Shown piece after piece: positions 27,655 to 37,471 of a stretch of 64,000 bases of DNA. Numbering within the stretch: position 1 is the stretch's first letter; every line of letters begins with the position of its first letter. Position numbers and translations under genes: made by a program. The stretch lies in assembly GCF_000306765.2 (NCBI RefSeq), contig NC_017941.2:558001-622000 (forward strand), in the 5' to 3' direction. Under the pieces are notes generated by a model. That model did no database searches. It saw only the letters and a list, made by a program, of their open reading frames with translations, and was not told the DNA's origin. The stretch comes from Haloferax mediterranei ATCC 33500 (lineage in GTDB: Archaea > Halobacteriota > Halobacteria > Halobacteriales > Haloferacaceae).

Positions 27655-29568
27655 ATGACCTCCACGCAGAGCGACCTCGCTGGGTTGTCGCGATTTATCT
27701 TTCGCGCACCCAACTGGTACACGAGTCTCGGGTTCGCCTTGCTCGTCGCCGCGATGGCCGGCATCGCGGCGTTCGACTCGGGCGACCTCGCCGGGTCGTG
27801 GCGGGGACTTTTTTTCCTCGGGCGAGACGCCTGGGAAGGCATCTTCTTCATCGGAATCCCAACCGTCGTTGCGGCATTCGGTACCACCGGTGTCGACCGA
27901 CTCGTCGGCGGGAAATTAACTCGGAATCGCTCGTCGCTTCTCGCACTGGCCGGTGAGATTCTCATCGTGATTATCGTCACACTGGCGGCGATTATCTCGT
28001 ATCTCACTGGTCTCGGACAGACGTTCGTCTTCGACGCGTTCGTCGTTGCTCTCGCGTCAGTGTTCGCGTTCCGTCTGCTTATCGTCATGGCCGTCTCTCG
28101 TTCGTCGCTTCTCATCGCGTCGGTTCCGGCGAGTATCCAGACGCTGACGTCCGCCGTCTTACTCTTCATCTACAGCGGGACGCTTCACTTCTATCAGGTT
28201 GGAGGGCCCATCGTCGATGCGTACTTGATGCCGTATCTCGCTCGCTCCGGCAGAGCGCCGCCCGAACTGTCTTTTATCGCCCTCAGCCACTTCCAACTCC
28301 TCGCTATCACCTGTGTCATCTACGCCTTCGGTGTCTTCGCCTTCCTCCGCGTCGTCGACCGCCCGTGGCGTCGCAGCCTCGGGGTTTCTGTCCTCGACTT
28401 CATCCGCGGATTCATCGGCCACATCGCCGAGGGAACGCGCGAACTGGAAGACTTCTTCGAGCAACTCGGGCAGGAGGCAATCGTCCCTATCACCGTCCTC
28501 TCGTTCCAGTGTGACGACGGGAGCGAGAAGGCCCGGTTCGTCCTTCCGATGATTCATCCCGGCCCGATGGGCGAAATCGGCGGCGGCAACTTCCCCGAAC
28601 GGGTGGCCAGACGCGCCGAAGGACTCGCATTCCCGCCGCACGCCACCGCTGGTCACGATTTCAATCTCGTCACCGAGCGCGAAGTCGACGTGGTTCTCGA
28701 CGCCGTCGACAGCGCCTACGAGAAAATCGAGTACAGTACCGACGTGACAGAAAGCGTCCGCGTCGAATCCGGCGACATGAAAATGCTCGGCCAGCGCTTC
28801 GGCGACGATGCGGTCCTCGTTTCGACGTACGCCCCGCAGTTCGCAGACGACGTCGAGTACGCGGTCGGTCTCTCGGCGTCTGCGGAGGCTCGAACCGAGG
28901 GACTTCGAAACGTCCTCCTCGTGGATGCACACAACTGCAACAACGGTTTGCAGGGGCCCGACCTCGGTCACGTCACGCCGGGGAGCAAGCGCTCGTTCGA
29001 CATGATATCCGCCGCCGGACTCGCGGGTGAGAAACTCACCGACCTGTCACACGGGACGCTCTCTCTCGGCGTCGCGGCGGACGAAACCGAGTGGATACCG
29101 CGTGAGGGTATCGGCCCGCTGGGTATTCGCGTGGCGCTAATGCAGGTCAACGACCAGACGACCGCGTACGTCCTCATCGACGGGAACAATATGGAACCGG
29201 GGCTACGCGACCGCATCGTCGAAGCCATCACAACCGGGCCGGACGCCTCGGCCGACATCGCGGAAGTGATGACGACGGACACGCACATCGTCAACACCGT
29301 CAAGGCCGAAAATCAGGTCGGTGCGGTCATCGACCAAGACGAACTCCTCGCAACCATCGAACGACTCGTCGACGAGGCGGCCGCGGACAGCGAACCCGTG
29401 AGCGCGGGGATGGCAACTGAACGTGTCGAAGTAACCATCTTCGGGAACGACCGGACCGAAACGCTCGCCAGTCACGCCAACGTCGTCGTCTCGATGGGCG
29501 GTGCGCTGGCGCTCGCCGTCCTGCTCGCGTCGATGGCCGTCAGCCTGCTCGTGTTCTTCCTTACGTAG
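27655..29568 (+). CDS. DUF2070 family membrane protein
   Basis: A 637-residue protein with about seven membrane helices in the first ~240 residues, followed by a large soluble domain. That domain contains MIHPGPMGEIGGGNFPERVA and VDAHNCNN, and one more helix ends the protein (ALAVLLASMAVSLLVFFL). These His, Asp and Asn motifs are conserved in the archaeal DUF2070 family and look metal- or substrate-binding, but no activity is established. The ATG at 27655 is preferred over 27640 because ACATTTACC lies 27-30 bases upstream. Confidence 0.82.
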   Translation: MTSTQSDLAGLSRFIFRAPNWYTSLGFALLVAAMAGIAAFDSGDLAGSWRGLFFLGRDAWEGIFFIGIPTVVAAFGTTGVDRLVGGKLTRNRSSLLALAGEILIVIIVTLAAIISYLTGLGQTFVFDAFVVALASVFAFRLLIVMAVSRSSLLIASVPASIQTLTSAVLLFIYSGTLHFYQVGGPIVDAYLMPYLARSGRAPPELSFIALSHFQLLAITCVIYAFGVFAFLRVVDRPWRRSLGVSVLDFIRGFIGHIAEGTRELEDFFEQLGQEAIVPITVLSFQCDDGSEKARFVLPMIHPGPMGEIGGGNFPERVARRAEGLAFPPHATAGHDFNLVTEREVDVVLDAVDSAYEKIEYSTDVTESVRVESGDMKMLGQRFGDDAVLVSTYAPQFADDVEYAVGLSASAEARTEGLRNVLLVDAHNCNNGLQGPDLGHVTPGSKRSFDMISAAGLAGEKLTDLSHGTLSLGVAADETEWIPREGIGPLGIRVALMQVNDQTTAYVLIDGNNMEPGLRDRIVEAITTGPDASADIAEVMTTDTHIVNTVKAENQVGAVIDQDELLATIERLVDEAAADSEPVSAGMATERVEVTIFGNDRTETLASHANVVVSMGGALALAVLLASMAVSLLVFFLT

Positions 29569-29667
29569 GTACCCCTCATCGTCACGTAAGAATTCACCCT
29601 CGTCGCACCACCTTTCAGCCAGCGTAGTCACTCACCGGGTAATGTTACAGGTCCGAAGACCGAGCTA

Positions 29668-29877
29668 TCACTTCTTTAGCGAGAGTGTTCGCGTCTCGAT
29701 TGCACCGCAACTCGGACAGACGTGTCGGTAGAGCACCCTCGAACCGGTCGTCTTGGCCGACCACTCGCCGTCGGTATCGACGTAGCCACACTCCGAGCAC
29801 GTGCGGTCAGCATCGCTGTATCGTTCGCGGAGGCGGTCCAATGCGGTCGTTCCTCTCGGCGTCTTCCGTATTGGCAT
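29668..29877 (-). CDS. Small zinc-finger protein
   Basis: A 69-residue protein (MPIRKTPRGTTALDRLRERY) with two CxxC knuckles, CSECGY and CPSCGA, separated by 33 residues. The four cysteines should bind one zinc ion. It belongs to the haloarchaeal small CPxCG-type proteins. I believe the H. volcanii member at this place names a family (HVO_0649), but could not check. TATAACTATAAC lies about 27-35 bases before the ATG. Confidence 0.72.
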   Translation of the reverse strand: MPIRKTPRGTTALDRLRERYSDADRTCSECGYVDTDGEWSAKTTGSRVLYRHVCPSCGAIETRTLSLKK

Positions 29878-30064
29878 GGGGTACCATAGTGCATGGTCTG
29901 TTATAGTTATACCGGGCAGTTGCACGCTGTTCGTTCGTGTACATTGGTGTATTCGCATCAAACGAGAGTCCGGCGAATTCGCATCGAACTCGGGACTGGC
30001 GACGAGAGAAACACGCGTCGCTCACTGCGTCGGAAACGAGTGCGGGGGGTTCCCGCGAGAATCC

Positions 30065-30319
30065 CTACTCTTCGTCAGCGGCCGCGAACAGTTCGTCCAC
30101 GGCTTCCTGCGCCGTCTTGGCCGCCTCTTCGGCGACTGCTTCGGCGTTTTCGGCATCGTCGGGTGCGTTAATGTACACGTCGACGTCGAGGACGCCGTCT
30201 TCGAACGTCACGGTGACATCGAAGTCCTTGACGCGGGACTGCTTGAACCGGGCGAAGATGAGGCCTTCAGCCGCCTCTGCGGCGGTCTCGACCACTTCTT
30301 CGTCCGTTGGCTGTGGCAT
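30065..30319 (-). CDS. DUF3194 family protein
   Basis: An 84-residue acidic protein with an alpha/beta pattern: an N-terminal helix, a VKDFDVTVTFEDGVLDVDVYI strand pair, then a helix of Ala and Glu. It is the archaeal DUF3194 type, nearly always next to prefoldin beta. Its ATG directly follows the TAA of the prefoldin gene with no space, so it is the last gene of the eL43-rpoP-pcc1-pfdB-DUF3194 string. Function unknown. Confidence 0.8.
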   Translation of the reverse strand: MPQPTDEEVVETAAEAAEGLIFARFKQSRVKDFDVTVTFEDGVLDVDVYINAPDDAENAEAVAEEAAKTAQEAVDELFAAADEE

Positions 30320-30694
30320 TTATGCGCCGCCGGGGCCCATCGGACCGGCACCGCCCTGCAGCATCTGCTGCAGTTCTTCCTGAAGGCTCTCGAACTTCTC
30401 TTGGACGCGCGTCTCCTGCTTCGTCAGCTGCTCGACGCGGACTTCGAGGCTCTCGACCTTCTCTTCGAGGTCTTCCTGGGCCGATTCGTAGTCGGTCTCG
30501 ATGAGGAGTTCGCCGACTTCGCGGTACATCTTCGAGTCATCGTCGACATCCTCGAGCGTGTCGAGTGCCGTCTTTGCCTCGTTGAGTGCCGACTCGGAGG
30601 ACTGCTTCTGCTCAGAGACGTTCTGGGCGGTCTCCTGAAGGTTCTGCAGTTCTTCGAGCTTCTCCTGCGCTTCTGGCGGCAGACTTCCCTGCAT
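30320..30694 (-). CDS. pfdB: Prefoldin subunit beta
   Basis: A 124-residue coiled-coil chaperone subunit: two long helices (about 5-45 and 75-110) joined by beta hairpins around [15 protein letters not shown]. Four beta and two alpha subunits make the jellyfish-shaped prefoldin hexamer that hands unfolded proteins to the thermosome. The Gly/Pro-rich tail ([10 protein letters not shown]) is common in haloarchaeal copies. It lies in a gene string with RNA polymerase, KEOPS and ribosomal genes. Confidence 0.92.
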   Translation of the reverse strand: MQGSLPPEAQEKLEELQNLQETAQNVSEQKQSSESALNEAKTALDTLEDVDDDSKMYREVGELLIETDYESAQEDLEEKVESLEVRVEQLTKQETRVQEKFESLQEELQQMLQGGAGPMGPGGA

Positions 30695-30784
30695 ACCCGA
30701 ACTGACGGGCCGCCGGCCCTAAAACACCCGCGGTCTCCTACGCAGAAAAACGCGGCCCCTATGCGGAAAAACACTCGCGGTCTC

Positions 30785-31054
30785 CTACGCGGACTGCGAA
30801 CGCGACTCACCGGCAGCCGCGACGGTCTCTGCGGTCTCGACGAGCCGAATCCAGGAGTTTACGCCTGCACGGAGGGCAACGAGGTCGTCGGCCTCGACGG
30901 TGACGACGACGGTGTTGCCGTCGCGGTCGACGCTCGCACCTGAGCGGGCGTCGTCGATTTCGCCGACTTCGACGGCGACGCTGCGTTCGACAACACGTGC
31001 GCGCCGCTCGTCGGGGTAGTCAAATTCGAGAGAAGCGCTGTGCGCTGGGCGCAC
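30785..31054 (-). CDS. pcc1: KEOPS complex subunit Pcc1
   Basis: An 89-residue protein starting from a GTG one base after the rpoP stop codon. The Pcc1 fold is visible as FDYPDERRARVVERSVAVEV, a GNTVVVTVEADDLVALRAGVNSW strand-helix, and a short tail. Pcc1 dimerises and, with Kae1, Bud32 and Cgi121, makes the t6A modification at position 37 of ANN-decoding tRNAs. The neighbouring ribosomal, polymerase and prefoldin genes suit a translation-linked operon. Confidence 0.85.
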   Translation of the reverse strand: MRPAHSASLEFDYPDERRARVVERSVAVEVGEIDDARSGASVDRDGNTVVVTVEADDLVALRAGVNSWIRLVETAETVAAAGESRSQSA

Positions 31055-31055
31055 G

Positions 31056-31190
31056 CTACTCGACGGCGACTTCTTTCACGTTGGGGGACCGCTCCTTCAG
31101 CAGGACGCGGTGCCCACAGTACGGGCAACGAACGCCACCGAACTCGTCCAGTTCGACGTCGCGCTTGCACCGGGAACACTTGTAGCTCAT
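31056..31190 (-). CDS. rpoP: DNA-directed RNA polymerase subunit P
   Basis: A 44-residue zinc-ribbon subunit of archaeal RNA polymerase (the counterpart of eukaryotic Rpb12): [19 protein letters not shown], then [15 protein letters not shown] and VKEVAVE. The four cysteines (CxxC ... CxxC) are intact. The gene is too short for usual ORF lists. It lies 33 bases after the eL43 gene and one base before pcc1, in the same direction. Confidence 0.93.
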   Translation of the reverse strand: MSYKCSRCKRDVELDEFGGVRCPYCGHRVLLKERSPNVKEVAVE

Positions 31191-31223
31191 TGTGAGATGT
31201 GAGGAATCGAGACTACTTGGAGA

Positions 31224-31493
31224 TTATTCGTTCTCGCCGGTGAGCGCGGCGCGGATAGAACGACTGACTTGCTTTCCGGCCGGAGTCTCGGGGCGGTAGG
31301 TACCGCCGGTGAAGATTTCGCCGGTCTCTTCGTTCTTCCAGATGCCAGTTTCGACGCGGGTGACGTTATCGCCGTCAACCTTTGCATTGCGCATCTCTGC
31401 TTCGATTTCCTTGACGCGGCGGCGAGCGACGCGGCCGTACCGTGCGCCGAAGCGCCCGGCACTTCCGACGGATCGAGCCTTCTTTTCGGCCAT
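31224..31493 (-). CDS. rpl37ae: 50S ribosomal protein L37Ae (eL43), cysteine-free
   Basis: An 89-residue protein with the eL43 landmarks [21 protein letters not shown] at the start and ETGIWKN...[14 protein letters not shown] at the end. Normal archaeal eL43 has a zinc finger of the type CPxCG...CxxC around the TGIW motif. Here the equivalent positions read KVDGDNV and NEETGE, and there is no cysteine at all. The fold must be held together without zinc. TTTATCC lies about 27-35 bases upstream. First gene of a string with rpoP, pcc1, pfdB and DUF3194. Confidence 0.9.
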
Positions 31494-31610
31494 AGTACCG
31501 CGAACTACCTCGCCGGTATGGATAAACCCTACGAGTCGTCTCGCCGCCGAGAATTGCTGTCAGTTTGCCATCGAAGTCGCGTTGGGTGCGTCCCACCACA
31601 CTCCGCATCG

Positions 31611-32336
31611 TCACTCGTCTTGCAGTTCTTCTTCGCGGAGTGCTTCGTTCAGGTCGTCGCGGACGCGTTCGCCCGTCTCGCGGTTCATCGCCGTCGTGAC
31701 GATGCGGTTTTCTTGGACGCTCGACCCGTCGCGGAGCAGTAGTCTGACGTTTCCGTTGTCGTCGGCGCGGGTGACCTTCGCACGGAGTCCCGTCCGCGAC
31801 CCCTTCCCTCCGGCGTCGATGGGACCGGGAATGACCTTCTTGACGTGCGGGTGACCGGCAACCACACCAATCGCTCTGCGACCCGCTCGCCTGCCGATGA
31901 GCGTCGTGTGGCTCCCGCCGAGTTTCTCCGCGGGCGGGATGTCGACGACCTCTAATGTCCGTTCGCCGCGACTGTCGAGGACACTCTGGACTGGGTCGTC
32001 GTCGGAGACGCGGTAGAACTCGTAGTGGAGTTGCGCGCGAGTTTCCCGGAGGGGGGCTCGTTCACCGGCGGCGTAGACCGTCTCCGGGCGCTTCCGCCGA
32101 ATTTCGTCGGCGACCAACCCGGCGAAGTTCCGCAGTTGGACGACCTTCGTCTCGTCGTCCGATTCGGGTATCGTCGTCACCGTCGTCTCGCCGACCACGT
32201 CGTCTTCGTCGAGAAATGTCAGCGTCGCGCGGTCGGCATCGAAGACGGCGACGACGACATCGCAGTTGGCGGTGTTGCAGGTGAGACAGTAGTCTCCGGG
32301 TTTCTCTAACGGATTACCACACCGCCGGCAGTGCAT
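31611..32336 (-). CDS. DUF2103 family protein with N-terminal zinc ribbon
   Basis: A 241-residue protein. The ATG at 32336 gives an immediate zinc ribbon MHCRRCGNPLEKPGDYCLTC. The following domain includes the conserved GGSHTTLIGRRAGRRAIGVV and AGHPHVKKVIPGPI typical of archaeal DUF2103 proteins, and the C-terminal LLLRDGSSVQENRIVTTAM segment. The arrangement suggests RNA or nucleotide binding, but no function is known to me. It lies just upstream of the ribosomal string on the same strand, 117 bases away. Confidence 0.75.
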   Translation of the reverse strand: MHCRRCGNPLEKPGDYCLTCNTANCDVVVAVFDADRATLTFLDEDDVVGETTVTTIPESDDETKVVQLRNFAGLVADEIRRKRPETVYAAGERAPLRETRAQLHYEFYRVSDDDPVQSVLDSRGERTLEVVDIPPAEKLGGSHTTLIGRRAGRRAIGVVAGHPHVKKVIPGPIDAGGKGSRTGLRAKVTRADDNGNVRLLLRDGSSVQENRIVTTAMNRETGERVRDDLNEALREEELQDE

Positions 32337-32480
32337 ATTGACGTGTCGGGTATGCGCGTACAAAAGGTCGTTTATGCGCTCTGCTGTGGTTCCCCCTCCG
32401 AAAGGCGGTTCTCTCACCGCGATACGACGCTCTCCCTGTGGCGAAAACTATTGGTTCCCGTGTCCGAGAGTCCTGCGTAC

Positions 32481-33284
32481 ATGCGCCGCCGCGCCCTTCT
32501 CGCGTCTCTCTCTCCACTCGCACTCGCCGGTCTCGTCGGCTTAGTCGCGCTCGCACTCGACCCGGAAACGACAATCCGACTCGCGAACCAGTTGCTTCAG
32601 TCGGCGCTCGACACCGGCCGTGCTATCGCATCCTATCTTCGCCGGGCAGCCCCCATCTCGACGGCCTTCTTCGCCGTTCTTGCATGGATTGCCGCCGGAA
32701 GCTTCCGTGCCTTCTTCGTCCACAACAACCCCGCGGATACCCGAACGACTGCCGAACTCGCTTTTGCGCTCGTCGCCTCAGCGGGAATCCCACTCGTTGC
32801 GGTCTTCGCCCGCGACAAGCCCGTTGTCGTCGCCGGAACGGGTGTTGTCTTTCTCGCCGCTGCAGGGGCCGTCTTCGCCGGACGCTCGAAGACCGAGGGC
32901 ATCGTCGCTGGCTCGCTGTACGCGATGGCACCCATTGCGCTCGGCGCGGGCGTGGCATACCTTTTCTCCGGACCGGCGGTCGCTCGAACTGCGACGCTGG
33001 CGCTCCCGCTCGCGGTCGGCTACGCACTCGGTGTCGCGAGCGCCCACGGTCGATTGCGACTCGGCTCGGCCGTCGCGACGCTCGCATTCGCCGTTCCCGC
33101 GTGGTCGTACTTCCCGCCGGCCGCCGAGGCGGCAGGATTCGAATTGGGGACGGTCGCGCTCGCAGTCGGATTCGCCGTCGTCGCGGCGCTCCTCTCGCTT
33201 CCGTTCGCGGCTATCGGCCATGCGACGACCCGTGCGAGCGAATTGAGACGGCGGGCGGAGACGGAAACGAACGCCGGAAAATAA
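32481..33284 (+). CDS. Polytopic membrane protein of unknown function
   Basis: A 267-residue protein with about seven or eight helices, rich in Ala, Gly, Val and Leu, and a polar C-terminus ATTRASELRRRAETETNAGK. Start MRRRALLASLSPLALAG at the ATG 32481; TATTGG lies about 27-30 bases upstream. No transporter or enzyme motif is recognised. It is convergent with truD, separated by 12 bases. Confidence 0.6.
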   Translation: MRRRALLASLSPLALAGLVGLVALALDPETTIRLANQLLQSALDTGRAIASYLRRAAPISTAFFAVLAWIAAGSFRAFFVHNNPADTRTTAELAFALVASAGIPLVAVFARDKPVVVAGTGVVFLAAAGAVFAGRSKTEGIVAGSLYAMAPIALGAGVAYLFSGPAVARTATLALPLAVGYALGVASAHGRLRLGSAVATLAFAVPAWSYFPPAAEAAGFELGTVALAVGFAVVAALLSLPFAAIGHATTRASELRRRAETETNAGK

Positions 33285-33296
33285 CGAACTGGCGCC

Positions 33297-34655
33297 TTAG
33301 AGGTCCAGCGGGCCAGCCTTTAGATACTCGCGCATCACGGCGGTCGCGTACGACCCGTGCGGGAGCGCGAAGTCGAACACGACGCCGTCGTCTTCGTCAC
33401 CCTCGTCGATTCCGAGGTCAGTGCGGACGAGAATCGCTCGCCGCGTCCCGGTCGACTGGAAGTTTCCGGGGAGGTCGAAATCCCCCGGTTCGAGGTCCAG
33501 ATCGTCGAGGACGGCCCGTTCGATGTCTCCCTGTTCTCCCTCGGCGAGTTCCGTCTCGGTGCCGACGAGTGGTGCGGTGACGAAGGCGCGGCCGCGCTCG
33601 ATGTGACGGGCCATCACGTCGACTCGGCGGCCGGTCGCCGACTGGAGACGGCTCACGTCGGGGAGTTCCAGACCGTCGGGTGCGTCGCGGTCGGCGAAAC
33701 AGACCACGTCGCCCTCGACGGGTTCGTCGAACGGGAGACCGCGGTCGAGGCGCTCGGAGAGCATTCGGTTGAACGCGTAGGACTGCGCGGCGTTGACGAA
33801 GAGTCGCTGGAGATTCGAGGGAACTGATTCGAGCGCATTGCGCCAGTCTGCGTCGGTCTCCGCACCGTCTTCGGCGAGGCGGTGGAGCATCCCACGCTCG
33901 TAGCCGAGGTAGCCCGGAATCCGGTCGAGTGCACGGTGCCAGTCGGGGTCGGCGGATTCGGCTTCCTCGTTGACGACTGCGCGGCCCTCCTGTGTCTCTT
34001 CGGGTTCGTCCTCTGTCGGGCCGCCGCAGTACGCGAGGACCGCCTCGCGCCACTCGCCGCGGATGACGTGAAGACCGACTGTGTGCGTGATGGGTCGGAT
34101 GCTGCCGAAGCGCTGGTGGCCGAAGAAGTTGGGGACGCCGACCACGTCGTCTCGGCCGCTGAACTCGCGGAGCGAGTCGGTGATGGCCGCGGTGTTTTCC
34201 GGTCTTTCTGGGTCGCGGACACGGATACGGAAGCCGTTGCCCGCGAGGTCGCCGAAGTCGAGGGTTCGACCGAGTCGACCGACGACTTCGATGTCGGCGT
34301 TCGGAATCTCGGGGACGTTATCGGCGTCACCGCCGTGGACCGTGAACAACTGGGTCGTCACGGCGTGTTTGTCCTTCGTTCCGGCCCACGAGACGCGCTC
34401 TCTGCTCACGCCGAGTTCGTCGGAGAGACGACCGGCGAAGTCGTTCGTGTCCCACCCGCGAAGGGTGGCGCGGACGACGAGGTTGGGGAAGTCTCCCGTC
34501 GGCGCGTCCGGCGGGCGGATGTTCAGCGAGTCGAGTTCGAGTTCGCGGACGCGGAAGTCCTCGGGTTTGACCCGGAGGACGCCGCCGACGCCGTCCGCAT
34601 CGCTCACGTAGTGGTCGATGCCGACGGCGCGTTCGAGCGAGTGTGCTTCGCGCAT
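33297..34655 (-). CDS. truD: tRNA pseudouridine synthase TruD
   Basis: A 452-residue enzyme that makes pseudouridine 13 (archaeal Pus7/TruD type) in tRNA. The catalytic Asp is in [14 protein letters not shown] (about residues 89-102), and other family motifs are [16 protein letters not shown] and [14 protein letters not shown], with a C-terminal [16 protein letters not shown]. An inserted domain in the middle ([19 protein letters not shown]) is acidic. It overlaps pth2 by one base (TGATG), so the two are probably co-transcribed. Confidence 0.92.
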   Translation of the reverse strand: MREAHSLERAVGIDHYVSDADGVGGVLRVKPEDFRVRELELDSLNIRPPDAPTGDFPNLVVRATLRGWDTNDFAGRLSDELGVSRERVSWAGTKDKHAVTTQLFTVHGGDADNVPEIPNADIEVVGRLGRTLDFGDLAGNGFRIRVRDPERPENTAAITDSLREFSGRDDVVGVPNFFGHQRFGSIRPITHTVGLHVIRGEWREAVLAYCGGPTEDEPEETQEGRAVVNEEAESADPDWHRALDRIPGYLGYERGMLHRLAEDGAETDADWRNALESVPSNLQRLFVNAAQSYAFNRMLSERLDRGLPFDEPVEGDVVCFADRDAPDGLELPDVSRLQSATGRRVDVMARHIERGRAFVTAPLVGTETELAEGEQGDIERAVLDDLDLEPGDFDLPGNFQSTGTRRAILVRTDLGIDEGDEDDGVVFDFALPHGSYATAVMREYLKAGPLDL

Positions 34656-34993
34656 CAGTAGAGAGATAAGTCGCCGGTCACGCGGTCGACGAGGTCGTCT
34701 TCGGCGGGGCCGACAGCGAGCGCCGTCACCGTACCGGGTTCGAGTTGGGTGTGTCCTGCGTCGCGGATGACCGCGTGCGGGATGCCCTCGTGTTCGGCTT
34801 TCGAGGCGAGTTCGAACAGCGCGGACTCGCCGTTGGCCTTGAGCACGACCTTCTTCTGTCCTTCGCCCTTCCAGCGCTTTCGGGTCTGCGAGTCGGTGTC
34901 CTCGTAGGCGGACAGCGAGGCGTGGGCGACCTGCGCGGCAAGCTTTCCTCGGCCCATGCCGAGGTCGGCGCGTGCGACGATGGCCTGTTTCAT
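34655..34993 (-). CDS. pth2: Peptidyl-tRNA hydrolase, Pth2 type
   Basis: A 112-residue enzyme that releases peptides from prematurely dropped peptidyl-tRNA. The Pth2 signature is [20 protein letters not shown] followed by QVAHAS, then [12 protein letters not shown] and [19 protein letters not shown]. The ATG at 34993 gives the family's usual length; the longer frame upstream is basic and unlikely. It lies first in a pair with truD. Confidence 0.92.
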   Translation of the reverse strand: MKQAIVARADLGMGRGKLAAQVAHASLSAYEDTDSQTRKRWKGEGQKKVVLKANGESALFELASKAEHEGIPHAVIRDAGHTQLEPGTVTALAVGPAEDDLVDRVTGDLSLY

Positions 34994-35126
34994 GCCGCCT
35001 ACTCCCCGCCGACGCGGTAAATGTCCTCCCATCGCGGGCGTCGAGGATGCACCGTTCGCTGTCATCGGGAACTCACTCCTGTCGAGGAGACAAAACCTTT
35101 GTCTGACATCTCCGTTGGTTCGACTG

Positions 35127-35867
35127 ATGTCCGGTCCCCGAACACCCCTCCTCAAGCCACGCAAATACTTCGAATCGAAAACGCCACCACTCGATTTCGG
35201 TCGCGCGCTCGTCGCCGTCGCGGTCGTGACGGTCGTCATTACCGCTGGTGTCGGCGGCATCCTCTGGACGTTCACGCAACAACTCGACCAGCAGGTCTCG
35301 GTCGATAATCCGGAGCACTACCCCGAGCACGCGTGTGAACAGTACGAACCGGGCGGTGCGTTCGACGACATGGAAGCGCCGTCGGGTTGTGACCCATCTG
35401 TCCCTGAGACGCTCGACAAACGCCTCGGCGACCTCATCTGGCAAGAATACTCGTGGATTCCGCTCGCGATGCTGGTCTTCGTGCCATTAGTGTGGCTGTT
35501 CGAGGGCAGTCTCCTCCATCTCGGAAGTTGGCTTGTCGGCGGAGACGGCCGCTTCACCGATAGCCTCGTTGTCTCGGGGTGGGGGATGGTTCCGATGGTG
35601 TTTCGTGTCCTCACGGTCGGGACGTTTGTTGTCTACCAACTCAAGCAGGTGTCGATACCGTCGAACCCCGAAGGCGCGTTGAATGCAATGCAAGCATCCT
35701 TCTCAGGTCTTGGTCTCGTCAGCACCGTCGCTATGCTCGTGGTCGTCGCGTGGGGGACGTATATTCGAACGTACGGTCTCGCCCGCGCCCGCGATATCGA
35801 CATCGGTTCCGCAGCCAGCGTCACTGTTGGCTTGAGTCTCATCGGCCTGCTGCTCGAACTCATCTAA
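35127..35867 (+). CDS. Yip1-family membrane protein
   Basis: A 246-residue protein with about five helices: one near residues 27-50, then an extracellular loop with [17 protein letters not shown], and four in the C-terminal half. The membrane core [20 protein letters not shown] and [20 protein letters not shown] fits the Yip1/Yif1 domain found in many archaea. The function is unknown. It is divergent from pth2 and 116 bases upstream of dcd. Confidence 0.7.
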   Translation: MSGPRTPLLKPRKYFESKTPPLDFGRALVAVAVVTVVITAGVGGILWTFTQQLDQQVSVDNPEHYPEHACEQYEPGGAFDDMEAPSGCDPSVPETLDKRLGDLIWQEYSWIPLAMLVFVPLVWLFEGSLLHLGSWLVGGDGRFTDSLVVSGWGMVPMVFRVLTVGTFVVYQLKQVSIPSNPEGALNAMQASFSGLGLVSTVAMLVVVAWGTYIRTYGLARARDIDIGSAASVTVGLSLIGLLLELI

Positions 35868-35983
35868 CAGCCTGCTGTCTAAACCGCACAGGGTGTCAAC
35901 TCAACGACCCGTATTGCCCGTGGACGCCCGCATCCGTCGTTCGAGAAGATGGATTTACCTTCCCCGTCGCGCTCTGTTCGAAC

Positions 35984-36571
35984 ATGATACTCTCGGACGC
36001 CGATATCCTCTCGCGCCTCAAGGAGGGTGACCTCGTAGTTGACCCAATCGACGACATCGACATGCAGGTCCAACCTGCGAGCGTCGACCTCCGACTGGGC
36101 ACGGAGTTTCTGGAGTTCCAGCGCACGAACATCTCCTGTATCCACCCGAACCGCGAGCACGAAGTGAGCGAATACGTCCGCGAGACGCACGTCGACGAGG
36201 GTGACGATTTCATTCTCCATCCGGGCGACTTCGTTCTCGGGACGACCAAAGAACGCGTGGAGATTCCGCCGGACCTGCTTGCGACCGTCGAAGGTCGCTC
36301 GTCGCTCGGCAGGCTCGCCGTGGTCATCCACGCCACGGCGGGCATCGTCGACCCCGGATACGAGGGACAGATTACGCTCGAACTCTCGAACCTCGGGTCC
36401 GCACCCGTTGCGCTCACTCCCGGTATGCGCATCTCGCAACTCGTATTTACGGAGATGAAGTCGCCGGCGGCGCGACCCTACGGGAGCGAGCGCGGGTCGA
36501 AATATCAGGGTCAAAGCGGGCCGCAGGCCTCGCGCATCGGGTCGGACCCCGAGTTCGGTGGCGACGAATGA
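35984..36571 (+). CDS. dcd: dCTP deaminase
   Basis: A 195-residue enzyme converting dCTP to dUTP (and, in some archaea, further to dUMP) for thymidylate synthesis. Conserved features are [26 protein letters not shown], the active-site segment [20 protein letters not shown] with GYEG, and the C-terminal [19 protein letters not shown] about 27 bases upstream supports a leaderless ATG at 35984. Its stop overlaps the next gene by four bases (ATGA), coupling it to the thiamine regulator. Confidence 0.92.
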   Translation: MILSDADILSRLKEGDLVVDPIDDIDMQVQPASVDLRLGTEFLEFQRTNISCIHPNREHEVSEYVRETHVDEGDDFILHPGDFVLGTTKERVEIPPDLLATVEGRSSLGRLAVVIHATAGIVDPGYEGQITLELSNLGSAPVALTPGMRISQLVFTEMKSPAARPYGSERGSKYQGQSGPQASRIGSDPEFGGDE

Positions 36572-37467
36572 AATTCATCGAGGAAATCGTCGTCGACGCG
36601 TTCCTCCCGACGTTCCGTGCGCTCCTCGCGGAAGACCTGCGCGACCGCGGATTCACCCAGTCCGAGGTCGCTGAAGCGCTCGGTATCAGCCAGAGCGCCG
36701 TCTCGAAGTACGCCCATGGCGAGGTCAGCACGAACGAGCGCGTCGCCACCGACGCCCGCGTGGTCGACCTCGTCTCTCGCATCGGCGACGGGCTTTCGAC
36801 GGGCGACATGACGCCCGTGCAGGCGCTGGTCGAGGCGGAAGTCCTCATCCGACAACTCGAAGAGGGCGACCTCCTGTCCGACCTTCACGAAGAGGAGATG
36901 CCGGAACTGGCCTCGTACGACGGCTTTCGCAGTATTCACGACCCTAGCGGCCGACTGCGAACCGTCGAGCAGGTCCGCTCTTCGGTCCGCCGCGGTCTCC
37001 GAATGCTCACGAACACGTCCGGATTTGCGGGTCTCATCCCAAACGTCGGGTCGAATCTCGTGGAATCGCTCCCTGACGCCGACAGCATCGACGACATCGC
37101 CGCGATTCCCGGCCGAATCTTCGACGTGAAAGGGCAGGCGACCGTTCCCGGCGAACCCGAATTCGGCGTCAGCGAACACGTTGCGGGCGTCCTCCTATCT
37201 GCCCGCGACGCCGGTGCCGACGTGAACGCCGCGCTCAACATCGTCTACGACGCGGGCGTCATCGACGACCTCGAAGACGCGGGGTACGAGTGCATCGAGT
37301 TCAACCCTGACGCCCCGACCGACCCGGTGCGTGAAGTCCTCGACGGCCGCGACCTCCCGGAGACGTTCATCATCTACCAGAGCGGCGGCTACGGTATCGA
37401 ACCCATCACGTACATCCTCGGCCCGGACGCGCCGACGGTCGCCAACGTGGTTCGCGTCTTGCTCTAA
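36568..37467 (+). CDS. thiR: Thiamine-responsive transcriptional regulator (HTH-ThiN), ThiR type
   Basis: A 299-residue protein. The N-terminal helix-turn-helix is [20 protein letters not shown] (about residues 29-48), and a ThiN domain runs from about 115 to the end ([40 protein letters not shown]). In haloarchaea ThiN fused to an HTH acts as a thiamine-phosphate-sensing repressor of thiamine genes. thi4 lies 0.9 kb away on the opposite strand with an inverted repeat in its promoter. Co-transcription with dcd is suggested by the four-base overlap; a methyltransferase gene follows after four bases. Confidence 0.85.
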   Translation: MKFIEEIVVDAFLPTFRALLAEDLRDRGFTQSEVAEALGISQSAVSKYAHGEVSTNERVATDARVVDLVSRIGDGLSTGDMTPVQALVEAEVLIRQLEEGDLLSDLHEEEMPELASYDGFRSIHDPSGRLRTVEQVRSSVRRGLRMLTNTSGFAGLIPNVGSNLVESLPDADSIDDIAAIPGRIFDVKGQATVPGEPEFGVSEHVAGVLLSARDAGADVNAALNIVYDAGVIDDLEDAGYECIEFNPDAPTDPVREVLDGRDLPETFIIYQSGGYGIEPITYILGPDAPTVANVVRVLL

Positions 37468-37471
37468 CCAG

